Shown in pieces: positions 1 to 7,109 of a DNA stretch of 64,000 nucleotides. The notes beneath the pieces are model-generated. The model did no database searches, was not told the origin of the DNA, and saw only the letters and a list, made by a program, of their open reading frames with translations. Source of the stretch: Natrialbaceae archaeon (GTDB taxonomy: Archaea > Halobacteriota > Halobacteria > Halobacteriales > Natrialbaceae). Every line of letters starts with the position of its first letter. Position 1 is the first letter of the stretch. The stretch covers positions 1 through 64,000 of the forward strand of contig PWMF01000217.1 of assembly GCA_003559215.1 (NCBI GenBank). The letters run 5' to 3'. Both the position numbers and the translations under genes were made by a program.

Positions 1-98
1 ACCTCCCGTACCCATCCCGAACACGGAAGATAAGCTCGCCTGCGTTTCGGGGAGTACTGGAGTGCGCGAGCCTCTGGGAAATCCGATTCGCCGCCACC
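1..98 (+). rRNA. rrf: 5S ribosomal RNA, 3' part
   Basis: The window opens inside a 5S rRNA gene. The stretch 'cccatcccgaacacggaaga' followed by 'gagtactggagtgcgcgag' and 'tctgggaaatcc' is the conserved core and 3' half of archaeal 5S rRNA. About 20 nt of the 5' end lie outside the window. The 3' end is placed near the 'cgccgcc' that should pair with the missing 5' end, so it is accurate to a few bases. A terminator hairpin and tRNA-Cys follow, the usual tail of a haloarchaeal rRNA operon. Confidence 0.95.
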
Positions 99-116
99 AC
101 TCATACTCAGTCTTTC

Positions 117-156
117 AGCCCGCACAGCAGCCGCTGTGTGGGCTTTCCGTATTTTT
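117..156 (+). terminator. Intrinsic-type terminator after the rRNA operon
   Basis: A 12-bp stem (agcccgcacagc / gctgtgtgggct, with one G-U pair) closes a 4-nt loop and is followed within about 8 nt by a run of five T residues. It lies 19 nt past the predicted 5S end. The hairpin plus T-run is seen directly; termination is inferred. tRNA-Cys downstream has its own TATA element, which fits transcription stopping here. Confidence 0.75.
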
Positions 157-244
157 GTAGCACGAAACCACTCCGCCGTTTCCATCAGTACAACGACACC
201 ACCAGCGCGCTCGAGCGCCCCTCGAGATCGGCCCGTACCGCTAT

Positions 245-252
245 GTTTAAAC
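245..252 (+). promoter_or_regulatory. TATA element of tRNA-Cys
   Basis: The sequence 'gtttaaac' is centred about 29 nt upstream of the mature tRNA-Cys 5' end, the normal archaeal TATA-to-start distance. This suggests the tRNA is transcribed on its own and not only as read-through from the rRNA operon. Confidence 0.6.
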
Positions 253-277
253 GATCGCAGTGACAACACAGAACCGC

Positions 278-353
278 GCCAAGGTGGCAGAGTCCGGCCG
301 AACGCAGCGGCCTGCAGAGCCGCCCACCGCCGGTTCAAATCCGGCCCTTGGCT
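278..353 (+). tRNA. tRNA-Cys (anticodon GCA)
   Basis: Acceptor strands 'gccaagg' and 'ccttggc' pair perfectly. The T arm reads 'ccggttcaaatccgg' and the anticodon loop 'ctgcaga' gives GCA. No CCA is encoded and the discriminator is T. A tRNA-Cys just after 5S rRNA is typical of haloarchaeal rRNA operons. No intron is seen. Confidence 0.96.
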
Positions 354-763
354 TGTTCTAGTCCGTGAACGAGTTCGGTTAGTCGACAAGCCGAACGGGA
401 CCACGGATCGATTCCTCGAGCGAGACGCCGTGTGGACCGTTCTCCGTGACGTGTTTCATTTGGAAAGAGAGCGACTCGGTGCGATCGAAGGACACGGCTA
501 CAGCGTGCTCTCTGATCGTATGGTCGCGTTTTCACTCCCTCACGAAGTTGGTCGTCCCCAAAGCGGATCGGGCACGATTGTGATGAGCTACTTCAAATCA
601 CGTCGGGTCCGTCACCTATCGCTCACGGGTTTGTTTGCGACAGGAAAGCGAGCCGGGCGCGATCGTGAGCTACGCCCAGAAATGCTCGCTTCGCTGCGCC
701 GTTCTGGTCTACTTCAAATTGCGCTGGCCGCTTTGCTCCGCACGAAGTTGTTCGTCACAAAAG
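354..763. repeat. Gap with degenerate tandem copies of the tRNA-Lys 3' end and its flank
   Basis: No convincing gene lies in these 410 bases; the ORF track entry spanning them also runs across a tRNA. Two diverged copies of the tRNA-Lys 3' end plus its adjacent flank are visible, near 541-590 and 623-670, lined up with the intact copy at 741-780. Shared pieces are 'cacgaagttg', 'aaagcgg..cgggc.cgat' and 'gagctac'. The spacer after copies one and two also matches in part ('ctacttcaaat'). The unit is about 90-100 bp. The copies point the same way and look like old duplications or attachment-site scars at a tRNA end. Confidence 0.55.
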
Positions 764-837
<74 letters not shown>

Positions 838-863
838 TCTGTCTCCCACTACCGGCGAGTACC

Positions 864-870
864 GGTTAAA
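864..870 (-). promoter_or_regulatory. TATA element of tRNA-Lys
   Basis: On the minus strand 'gtttaacc' sits about 30 nt upstream of the tRNA-Lys 5' end. It lies between the tRNA and the stop codon of the upstream protein gene on the same strand, so the tRNA probably has its own promoter. Confidence 0.5.
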
Positions 871-901
871 CGTTTCTTTCTCGGCTTGTGACCAGTGGGT
901 G

Positions 902-1600
902 TCAGTCGAAGTACTCCTCGAGTGCGTCCGTAACGAGTTCGCCGGGTGCGACGTCTTCGATCGACGCTCGGCGTCGGAGGTCCCGGTAGCTGTCCGGAGA
1001 GAGCGCAACTTCGATCCGGCCGAGTTCGACGTCGTACTCCCGAAGCGCGTGCTCGATCGGCGTCCCGTCGTTGACGGCGCTGGCAACGCTGCGGACCTCG
1101 CGGACGGTGAGATCACCGTCGAGCGTCGCCCAGGCGAGGAGGAGTCGAGCCTCGCCGCCGACGCGGGCGATATGCTTGGCGGCCGTCGGTGCGATTTGAC
1201 CGAGCGCGACCTGCTTGCGAACCGACCGCGGCAGGTCGTGAACGCGGGCCCACTTGCGGATAAACGAGACGGTCGCGTTTCCGCCGGTCCGTTCGGCAGC
1301 GGCCTTGTACGATCCCTCGCCGCGAACGAGCGCGGCACAGGCGGCGGCACCGCGAAGCATGTAGAGGTGATCGTCGTTGGTGTCGCCGCTTGCAAACTGC
1401 CGAACGGTGTCGGCAGCGTCGGCGAGCCGATCGGGATCGTCAGGATCGAACTGGACGGCCTCCCGAGCGTGGGGCCCGGTGACCGACTCGTCACCTCGGA
1501 TTACAGGTGTACCGACCGGCGACTCCCGATCTGTGGGGACGGGTTCGGTGGGCCCGTTGGCTTCATCCCCGGTGCGATTCCGAGGGCGATCGTCACTCAT
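902..1600 (-). CDS. Conserved haloarchaeal protein with ParB-like HTH segment and RHH-like tail
   Basis: The product has 232 residues. After a charged, low-complexity N terminus of about 55 residues comes a helical core: 'YKAAAERTGGNATVSFIRKWARVHDLP' followed by 'VRKQVALGQIAPTAAKHIARV' and 'DGDLTVREVRSVA'. This resembles the helix-turn-helix/KorB part of ParB-type DNA-binding proteins. The last 45 residues ('IEVALSPDSYRDLRRRASIE..') look like a ribbon-helix-helix fold. DNA binding is an inference. It may be the family NCBI lists as DUF7119, but I am not certain of that number. Its coding strand leads toward tRNA-Lys. Start is ATG; no other gene is coupled to it. Confidence 0.8.
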   Translation of the reverse strand: MSDDRPRNRTGDEANGPTEPVPTDRESPVGTPVIRGDESVTGPHAREAVQFDPDDPDRLADAADTVRQFASGDTNDDHLYMLRGAAACAALVRGEGSYKAAAERTGGNATVSFIRKWARVHDLPRSVRKQVALGQIAPTAAKHIARVGGEARLLLAWATLDGDLTVREVRSVASAVNDGTPIEHALREYDVELGRIEVALSPDSYRDLRRRASIEDVAPGELVTDALEEYFD

Positions 1601-1657
1601 GGGGAAATAGATGAGCCGTAAAGCTAAAAAGAACGAGGTTTTGGCGACGCTCGCCGC

Positions 1658-1795
1658 TCATTCGTTTCGCTTCTCGGCGAGATGCTCCCAGATTTCTGTG
1701 CAACCGGCTCCTTCTTCGACCCCGTCGAGGTGGGAATCGTCAGCATCGTCGTCGTCTTCGATCGGTTCCGGTTTGCAGTCCTGGGCGTGTGCCAT
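1658..1795 (-). CDS. Small conserved acidic protein (45 aa), too short for the ORF track
   Basis: The reading frame gives 45 residues: an acidic stretch ('PIEDDDDADD') and a C-terminal motif 'GVEEGAGCTEIWEHLAEKR'. The motif 'dGAGCtEIWEhLsE' recurs, as far as I recall, in small haloarchaeal proteins; the two Cys residues (one near the N terminus, one in the motif) could bind a metal or cofactor. The ATG start is clear and codon third positions are mostly G/C. Function is unknown. It lies upstream of the ParB-like gene on the same strand with a gap of about 57 nt. Confidence 0.7.
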   Translation of the reverse strand: MAHAQDCKPEPIEDDDDADDSHLDGVEEGAGCTEIWEHLAEKRNE

Positions 1796-2305
1796 GAACG
1801 ACAGTTGGAAGGCCGAACGAATAAGTGGCGCTTCAGACGCAAAGGATACCCGTGCTCACCCGTCTCGGACAATGGTGCCGCTATCTCGGATCGTCCGTCG
1901 ATTGGTCGTCCGGCGAGCCAGCGCCGACAGCGGGGTGTTAGCGCCGATCCGAACGAGGTCTCGAGTCGGAGTCGGCCTCCGAACGCTCGGTACTCCCGAT
2001 CGGCGTCAGTTCGAGCTTCGATGCCGCCAGCGGGGGCACGAAGGACGAGCTCTCGGTTCCTGCAGCCGGGACAGGGAGATGGCAAGTTCGGCCGGTAAGT
2101 GTGGTGTCATACGAAACGGACTGGCGCGAACCTGGATGGCTCGACTCGACGTCGGATCTCGAAAATGTCGGAAGACCGGTTTCGAGACACCGTCCGGTTC
2201 GTCGAGAGCCTCCCGTTCCGGTCGGCCGGACTGTGACTTCGGTTACCACCTGCCCTCGCAGGGAGTCGACTTTTTCTTTCAGCCGGCGGAGGCGCTGGTG
2301 GAACG
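1796..2305. other. Intergenic region without a supported gene
   Basis: About 510 bases lie between the divergent 45-aa gene and the DUF892 gene. Several overlapping ORFs exist on both strands, but none has a sensible start, codon bias or recognisable domain. The least bad is a TTG-initiated minus frame containing 'CPGCRNRELVLRAP..' and 'CRRW', which could be a decayed zinc-ribbon protein. Nothing else is recognised. Confidence 0.5.
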
Positions 2306-2800
2306 ATGACAGTCGAAACCATTCAGGAGCTGTTCGAACACGGTCTCGAGGACATCTATCACGCCGAACACGAACTGCTCGACGCGCTCGAGGACCTCGA
2401 GCAGAACACCGACCGCGAGGAAATATCGTCGGCGTTCGCCGAACACCGCGAGGAGACCGAGGAACAGATCGACCGTCTCGAGGATGTGTTCGAAATCTTT
2501 GGCGAGCCGCCCGAGAAGGAGGAGTGTGAGGGCATTAAGGGCCTAATCCAGGAGTACGAGGAGTTCACCGCAGAGGATCCCTCCCAAGAGGTACTCGACT
2601 ACCACAGCATGGCTGCCGCGGAGAAGACCGAACACTACGAGATCGCGGCCTACGGCAACCTCATCCCGCTTGCGGATCAACTCGGGATGGACGAGGCCGC
2701 CGACCTCCTCGAGGAGAACCTCCGGGAGGAACAGGAGGCCCTCGACGAACTAACGGAACTGACCGAGTCCTTCGAGATGGACGCGATCCCCGCGGAGTAA
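2306..2800 (+). CDS. DUF892 / YciE-YciF family ferritin-like protein
   Basis: The product has 164 residues and is predicted to be a four-helix ferritin-like bundle. Family hallmarks include an N-terminal 'LEDIYHAEHELLDAL', a second helix 'HREETEEQIDRLEDVFEIFGEPP', 'MAAAEKTEHYEIAAYGNL' in the third helix and 'LLEENLREEQEALDEL' in the fourth; the Glu/His positions are those expected to ligate di-iron. The family (YciE/YciF) is tied to stress responses in bacteria, and ferroxidase-like activity is suspected but not proven. A tiny acidic ORF starts 4 nt after its stop. Confidence 0.9.
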   Translation: MTVETIQELFEHGLEDIYHAEHELLDALEDLEQNTDREEISSAFAEHREETEEQIDRLEDVFEIFGEPPEKEECEGIKGLIQEYEEFTAEDPSQEVLDYHSMAAAEKTEHYEIAAYGNLIPLADQLGMDEAADLLEENLREEQEALDELTELTESFEMDAIPAE

Positions 2801-2804
2801 CACC

Positions 2805-2909
2805 ATGGCGGACGATACCGAGGACGAATCCGACAAGAAGACTCAGTACGGCGGCACCGAGGACGAACAGCCCGAGACCTCGATCGACGAAGACGACGAC
2901 GAAGAGTAG
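2805..2909 (+). CDS. Small acidic protein (34 aa) coupled to DUF892 gene
   Basis: An ATG 4 nt after the DUF892 stop opens a 34-codon frame with strong haloarchaeal codon bias. The product is extremely acidic ('ADDTEDESDKK', 'SIDEDDDEE') with a short 'TQYGGTEDEQPET' middle. No domain is recognisable. Its spacing and codon use argue for a real, co-translated small protein. A role with the ferritin-like neighbour is possible but unproven. Confidence 0.6.
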   Translation: MADDTEDESDKKTQYGGTEDEQPETSIDEDDDEE

Positions 2910-3105
2910 CACCCGTTCTCACAAGGCCACTGCTTTTCGAGTTCGGGGGGTATTGGAGGCGCCGTGATCTTTCTGATCCGTGACGATCCGACCGCGTTAC
3001 GAGCGAACTGTTTCGCGACGACGACGGATACCTGAGTCTCCGACAGGCGTCGGTCCGGGGCGGCTGTTCCCCGCTCCACTGTCCAGTCCCGTGCTGGCAC
3101 ATAAC

Positions 3106-3115
3106 ACATATAATA
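3106..3115 (+). promoter_or_regulatory. TATA element of the NSS transporter gene
   Basis: The AT-rich 'acatataata' stands out in GC-rich surroundings about 40 nt upstream of the transporter ATG. Transcription is therefore expected to begin near 3136, just at the downstream edge of the palindrome described separately. Confidence 0.6.
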
Positions 3116-3119
3116 CTGC

Positions 3120-3135
3120 CCGGGGTAGACCCCGG
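3120..3135 (+). promoter_or_regulatory. Perfect 7-bp palindrome between TATA and start codon
   Basis: The sequence 'ccggggtagaccccgg' is a perfect inverted repeat of 7 bp with a 2-nt centre. It sits immediately downstream of the TATA element, where a bound repressor would block transcription start. It is a candidate operator for the transporter operon; a 5' hairpin is less likely because the predicted start lies at its far edge. Confidence 0.45.
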
Positions 3136-3149
3136 CGGAGGAACACAAG

Positions 3150-4604
3150 ATGGCAGACGCCAAGACGGCTCGAGCGGAGTGGGGAACGAGATTCGGGTTC
3201 CTGATGGCGATGATCGGCGCCATGGTCGGCGCCGGGAACATCTGGCGGTTCCCGTACGTGATGGGAAACAACGGCGGTGGGGCGTTCGTACTTGCCTTCC
3301 TCGTCCTGTTGTTTCTCCTCGCTGTCCCCGGGCTGATGGCGGAGGTCGCGCTCGGACGATACACGAACAAGGGGATCATCGGCGCGTTCCGCGACGTCCT
3401 CGGTCGCGGCGGACTGATCGGACTCGGGGTGATCGTCCTGCTGGTCAACATCGCGCTGATGTCGTACTACTCGCCGCTGATCGGTTGGACGCTGTACTAC
3501 GCGGTCCACTCACTGTTGTTCACGTTTACGGCGACCGGGTTCGAAGCTGAGCCGTTCATGGAGGCGTTCTTCGCGAACCCGGCGCTGATGATCGGACTCC
3601 ACACCGTCGTCATGGCTTCCGTTGCGGCGGTCCTCTTGCTGGGGATCCGGCGTGGCGTCGAACAGCTCGTCGTCTACGCCGTGCCGGCACTCGTGATCAC
3701 GCTCGTGATCATGACGGTTCGCGGACTTACCCTCCCGGGCGCGAGCGAGGGGATCGCCTTCACGTTCAGCATCCAGTGGGAGTACCTGTTCGAGGGCTCG
3801 ACGTGGATCGCCGCGCTCGGCCAGGCGCTGTTCTCGACCGGACTCGGCTGGGGGATCGCCCTGACGGTCGGCAGCTACCTGCGGGAATACGACGACGTCC
3901 CCCTCGGTGGCGGCGTCTTCACCGCGATCGGGGAGTCGAGTATTGGCATCCTCGCGGCGCTGGCAATCTTCCCCGTCGTCTTCGCAGTTGGCGTCGAACC
4001 GGACGCCGGCGCCGGACTCGCGTTCATCTCCCTCGTTCAGGTCTTCCCGGAGATCCCGCTTGGCGGGCTCGTCGCGATCCTGTTTTTCGTCGGCTTCTTC
4101 CTCGCGACCTTCACGTCGGGGGTTGTCATCACCGAGGTCAGCGTCACGACGCTCACCGAGGAAACGAAACTCAGCCGGAAGCAGACAGTACTCGGGGTCT
4201 GCGGGGTGATCTGGCTGCTCGGCATCCCGAGTGCCTACTCCGCCGACATCCTCGACTACCTCGATTTCGTCTTCGGAAACTGGGGGCTGCCGCTCGCGAC
4301 GCTGGCCATCATCGGCGTCATCGGCTGGGTCCTCGGCCCGGAGCGTCTCCGCCTGCTGGCGGTCAACCGCAACGCAGGGATCTACGTCGGCAAGTGGTGG
4401 GATCCGGTCATCAAGTACGTCATTCCGGCGGTGATGATCTTCATTATGGCCTACTTCGCCTGGGAGGACTTCGGCTCGCCGGAGATGATCGGCGGGATGC
4501 TCGTCATCGTGTTGTTCCCGATCATCGGCTACGGGATCATGTCTGTTGTCGAGGGTCGCCGCAGCGACCCGGACACCGCGGACGTGACGGGGGGTGATGA
4601 CTGA
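3150..4604 (+). CDS. Sodium-dependent transporter, NSS/SNF family
   Basis: The 484-residue product is a polytopic membrane protein with about 11-12 hydrophobic helices. The N terminus carries the family signature 'GAMVGAGNIWRFPYVMGNNGGGAFVLAF', where the unwound first helix binds Na+ and substrate. Prokaryotic members (LeuT, MhsT, MetP types) import amino acids or other small amines with sodium; the substrate cannot be read from sequence. Its stop overlaps the next start by one base (TGATG), so the two are translationally coupled. The chosen ATG follows the promoter by a plausible short leader. Confidence 0.93.
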   Translation: MADAKTARAEWGTRFGFLMAMIGAMVGAGNIWRFPYVMGNNGGGAFVLAFLVLLFLLAVPGLMAEVALGRYTNKGIIGAFRDVLGRGGLIGLGVIVLLVNIALMSYYSPLIGWTLYYAVHSLLFTFTATGFEAEPFMEAFFANPALMIGLHTVVMASVAAVLLLGIRRGVEQLVVYAVPALVITLVIMTVRGLTLPGASEGIAFTFSIQWEYLFEGSTWIAALGQALFSTGLGWGIALTVGSYLREYDDVPLGGGVFTAIGESSIGILAALAIFPVVFAVGVEPDAGAGLAFISLVQVFPEIPLGGLVAILFFVGFFLATFTSGVVITEVSVTTLTEETKLSRKQTVLGVCGVIWLLGIPSAYSADILDYLDFVFGNWGLPLATLAIIGVIGWVLGPERLRLLAVNRNAGIYVGKWWDPVIKYVIPAVMIFIMAYFAWEDFGSPEMIGGMLVIVLFPIIGYGIMSVVEGRRSDPDTADVTGGDD

Positions 4605-4921
4605 TGGTGCTGACCGCCGAGGTCGTCGGAATGCTCGTCTTTACGTTGGCGGCGTTCTGGGGCCTGGCGACCTGGTCACTTGTGCGAACGATGCGCCAGG
4701 AGGGACGCAAGGTAGAGATCCTCGAACACCAGGATCGGATGGATACCTACTCGCCGCGGGCGCTGGCGGAACTACGGGAGTGGATCGAGTCCAACCCCGA
4801 CGACCCGCTCGTCGACGACGCCCGACGTCGGCACAACGAGTGCATCGAGGCCCTCGAGGAGACCGACAGGCGGTTCTACGACTGGTCGGACGAGGAGGTC
4901 GACCGCCTCGAGCGAGTCTGA
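4604..4921 (+). CDS. Small single-pass membrane protein coupled to the NSS transporter
   Basis: The product has 105 residues, with one N-terminal membrane helix (about residues 5-28, 'VVGMLVFTLAAFWGLATWSLV') followed by a soluble acidic helical tail ('LAELREWIESNPDDPLVDDARRRHNECIEALEETDRRFYDW'). Its start overlaps the transporter stop by one base. Some bacterial NSS transporters need a small one-helix partner (for example MetS with MetP). By position and topology this could be such a partner, although the tail is longer than in MetS. No sequence family is recognised. Confidence 0.8.
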   Translation: MVLTAEVVGMLVFTLAAFWGLATWSLVRTMRQEGRKVEILEHQDRMDTYSPRALAELREWIESNPDDPLVDDARRRHNECIEALEETDRRFYDWSDEEVDRLERV

Positions 4922-4960
4922 GCGGGAGGGCTTTTGGTACTCGAGGGGGTTAGATCGAGT

Positions 4961-5434
4961 GTGACGACGTCGGCCCCGACCCCCGACGAGGAGTGCTCGA
5001 TTCGGCCCGCGGAGCGTGCGGATCTGCTCGCAGTCGTTCGTATCGAACGCGAGTCGTTTCCCCAGCCTTGGCCCTACGACGCCTTCGAGCGCTTTCTGGA
5101 CGAACCCGGCTTTCTAGTCGCTGTCGACTCCCTCGGTGTGGTGGCGGGGTACGTCGTCGCCGACGTAAACCGCCAGTACGGCCGCAACCGCGGCCACGTC
5201 AAGGACATCGCCGTCCGTCCCGAGCGTCGCGGAAGCGGCGTCGGCTCGGCGTTGCTGTCGCGCATCGTCGCTGTCCTCCTCTCCCACGGTGCCGACTCGA
5301 TCAAACTCGAGGTCCGCGAGTCCAACGACGAAGCCAAACGGCTCTACCGGAGGTTCGGTTTCGAACCGCTCCGGCGGGTGCCGGGCTACTACGACGACGA
5401 GGACGCGATCGTGATGGTTCGAAAGCTCGAGTGA
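4961..5434 (+). CDS. rimI: RimI-type N-terminal protein acetyltransferase (GNAT)
   Basis: The GNAT domain spans nearly the whole 157-residue product. Seen are 'IRPAERADLLAVVRIERESFPQPWPYDAFERFL', the acetyl-CoA loop 'VRPERRGSGVGSALLSRIV' and the C-terminal 'NDEAKRLYRRFGFEPLRRVPGYYDDEDAIVM', all typical of RimI/Ard1-like enzymes. Archaeal homologues acetylate protein N termini broadly; the name follows the family. The ORF extends upstream to 4934, but I chose the GTG at 4961 because the domain begins shortly after it and the extension has no family counterpart. Confidence 0.88.
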   Translation: MTTSAPTPDEECSIRPAERADLLAVVRIERESFPQPWPYDAFERFLDEPGFLVAVDSLGVVAGYVVADVNRQYGRNRGHVKDIAVRPERRGSGVGSALLSRIVAVLLSHGADSIKLEVRESNDEAKRLYRRFGFEPLRRVPGYYDDEDAIVMVRKLE

Positions 5435-5485
5435 GCGGCAGGCGGTAGCGGGGAGGTTTTAGGACCGACGACCCTATCGTCGAGT

Positions 5486-5899
5486 ATGGGATACCGCTGT
5501 CCGGTCTGTGAGACCGAGGAGGTCGACGCGGTCCACCTCGCGAACCACCTCGCCGTTACCGCCTCGCTGGGACGGGCCGAGCACGAGGCCTGGCTCGAGG
5601 ACCACGCCCCCAACTGGGGCGACTGTACCCCCGAGGAACTCGGCGAGATCGTCAGCGAGCACGCCGAAACCGTCGAGACGCCCGAGTTCGACGACCACGA
5701 CCATGCCGATCACGGCCGCCCGGACGGGCTCGAGGGCGATCTCGCCCGCCAGAGTCGCCAGCCCGGTCGCGGCTCGATGACGACCGAGGCCGAACAGGTA
5801 CTTCAGGAGGCGCGGGAGCTGACCGAACGGATGACCGGTAACGCGGACGGCGGGACGGACGAGGAGACGGACCTCGAGAGCGAAAACGAAAACGCGTAA
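5486..5899 (+). CDS. DUF5810 domain protein, N-terminal zinc-finger-like
   Basis: The product has 137 residues. The N terminus 'GYRCPVCETEEVDAVHLANHLAVTASLG' has a CxxC pair followed by 'HLANHL', resembling a C2H2-type zinc site. It is followed by 'HEAWLEDHAPNWGDCTPEELGEIVSEHAE', which I associate with the haloarchaeal family DUF5810. The C-terminal half is acidic and probably disordered apart from one helix ('MTTEAEQVLQEARELTERM'). It sits 25 nt ahead of the DUF5809 gene, and the two are usually seen together. Function is unknown. Confidence 0.85.
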   Translation: MGYRCPVCETEEVDAVHLANHLAVTASLGRAEHEAWLEDHAPNWGDCTPEELGEIVSEHAETVETPEFDDHDHADHGRPDGLEGDLARQSRQPGRGSMTTEAEQVLQEARELTERMTGNADGGTDEETDLESENENA

Positions 5900-5924
5900 C
5901 TGCCGGACCCGCGAGGAACTCCGT

Positions 5925-6341
5925 ATGGAAACGACGGGAACGTTCACGTTCGAGTCGGTCGAGGAAGCGTGCGAGCGCTATGAGTCGGTCGGTCCGGCGG
6001 CACAGACGGTCGTCCGCGAAGTCGCGAAGGCGATGGCGTTCGACCGCGAGGAGTACGACGAACGCGTCGACGGCGGCGTCGTCGAGACCGCCCGCGACGC
6101 GCTGTTTGCGAGCCTGCTCGAGGTTCGGGTCGGTTCCCGCGAGGAGTACGAGGAGTGGCGCGAGCGCTACGATGGCGAGGTGACCGAGGTCGGACACGAG
6201 CGTGTCGACCGGGTCGTCTGGCACGCCGGACCGACCGGCGAGGCCGTCGCGGCGACGTTCCAGGACGAGGAGGCAGCCGCGGTCGCGACGCTTCGCCGTC
6301 AGGCGTTCGGCCGGCTCTACCGGGATCTCCTCGAGGACTGA
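5925..6341 (+). CDS. DUF5809 family protein
   Basis: The 138-residue soluble protein begins 'METTGTFTFESVEEACERYESVGPAAQTVVREVAKAMAFDREEYDERV', which I recognise as the haloarchaeal DUF5809 family. It is helix-rich with no catalytic motif visible. It follows the DUF5810 gene in the same orientation after 25 nt, suggesting a two-gene unit. Function is unknown; a shared role is inferred from pairing only. Confidence 0.85.
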   Translation: METTGTFTFESVEEACERYESVGPAAQTVVREVAKAMAFDREEYDERVDGGVVETARDALFASLLEVRVGSREEYEEWRERYDGEVTEVGHERVDRVVWHAGPTGEAVAATFQDEEAAAVATLRRQAFGRLYRDLLED

Positions 6342-6400
6342 CGGCGCCCTCGAGTGCGGAGACGATATCTATTCCCACCTCGAGCACGCAGCCGTTCTCG

Positions 6401-6967
6401 ATGACCGACGTCGACGACTGGGAGCTCCTGGAGGAAGTGACCGAGTACGACACCCCCTGGTACGAGGGCGGCTACGATCGGCTCCGCCAGCCCGACGGCT
6501 CCGAGAAGCGATACTACTGGGCGGATCTCCCGCCCGCCGTCGTCGTCGTCGCCCGAGTCGACGCCGACGTTCTTGAGGACGACGGCGATGGCGACCGCCT
6601 GCTGTTCGTCGAGCAGTACCGCCCGACGATCCGCGAGACCCACCTCGAGCTCCCGGCAGGGATCGTTGAGGACGGCGAATCGTACACGACCGCGGCCGCC
6701 CGGGAACTCGAGGAGGAGACCGGGTTTCGGCCCTCGAGTACCGCGCTCTTACAGGAGTATGCGGTCGCGACGGGGGTGCTCCGCCACGATCGGGCGGTCG
6801 TCTACGCCGAGGGGCTCGAGCCCGGCGAACGCGAACTCGACAACAACGAGTTCCTCGAGGTGACGACGGTGCCGATCGGCGAGGCCCTGGAGCGCGCCCG
6901 CGAACAGCCCGCGAACGACTCGACGCTGACCGCGCTGTTGCTGGCGAGAGAGGAGGGGGTGCTCTGA
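6401..6967 (+). CDS. NUDIX hydrolase, ADP-ribose pyrophosphatase-like
   Basis: The product has 188 residues. The Nudix box is complete: 'GIVEDGESYTTAAARELEEETGF' matches GX5EX7REUXEEXGU. The preceding 'LLFVEQYRPTIRETHLELPAG' is the ADP-ribose pyrophosphatase subgroup pattern, so the substrate is probably ADP-ribose or a similar nucleoside diphosphate derivative. The ATG at 6401 is used; the track's longer ORF starts inside the DUF5809 gene in another frame. It is co-directional with its neighbours. Confidence 0.88.
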   Translation: MTDVDDWELLEEVTEYDTPWYEGGYDRLRQPDGSEKRYYWADLPPAVVVVARVDADVLEDDGDGDRLLFVEQYRPTIRETHLELPAGIVEDGESYTTAAARELEEETGFRPSSTALLQEYAVATGVLRHDRAVVYAEGLEPGERELDNNEFLEVTTVPIGEALERAREQPANDSTLTALLLAREEGVL

Positions 6968-7109
6968 TACGGGCTGCTGTACCAATGTACCGAGGCGACC
7001 GCAGGACGGCTCGTGGTCTTCGGAGCTGACGGACGGGTGCTCGTATGACCGCGGATCCGGTTTTCGGGACCCGTGGCGCTTATTCGCCCGGCGTTCCAAC
7101 GCCAGGGCG

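Noticed and set aside
1624-2085. Minus-strand frame with 'CPGCRNRELVLRAP' and 'CRRW'
   Set aside because: Only a TTG start, no complete zinc-ribbon pattern, and its end is antisense to the 45-aa gene. It could be a decayed protein, but the evidence is too thin to call.
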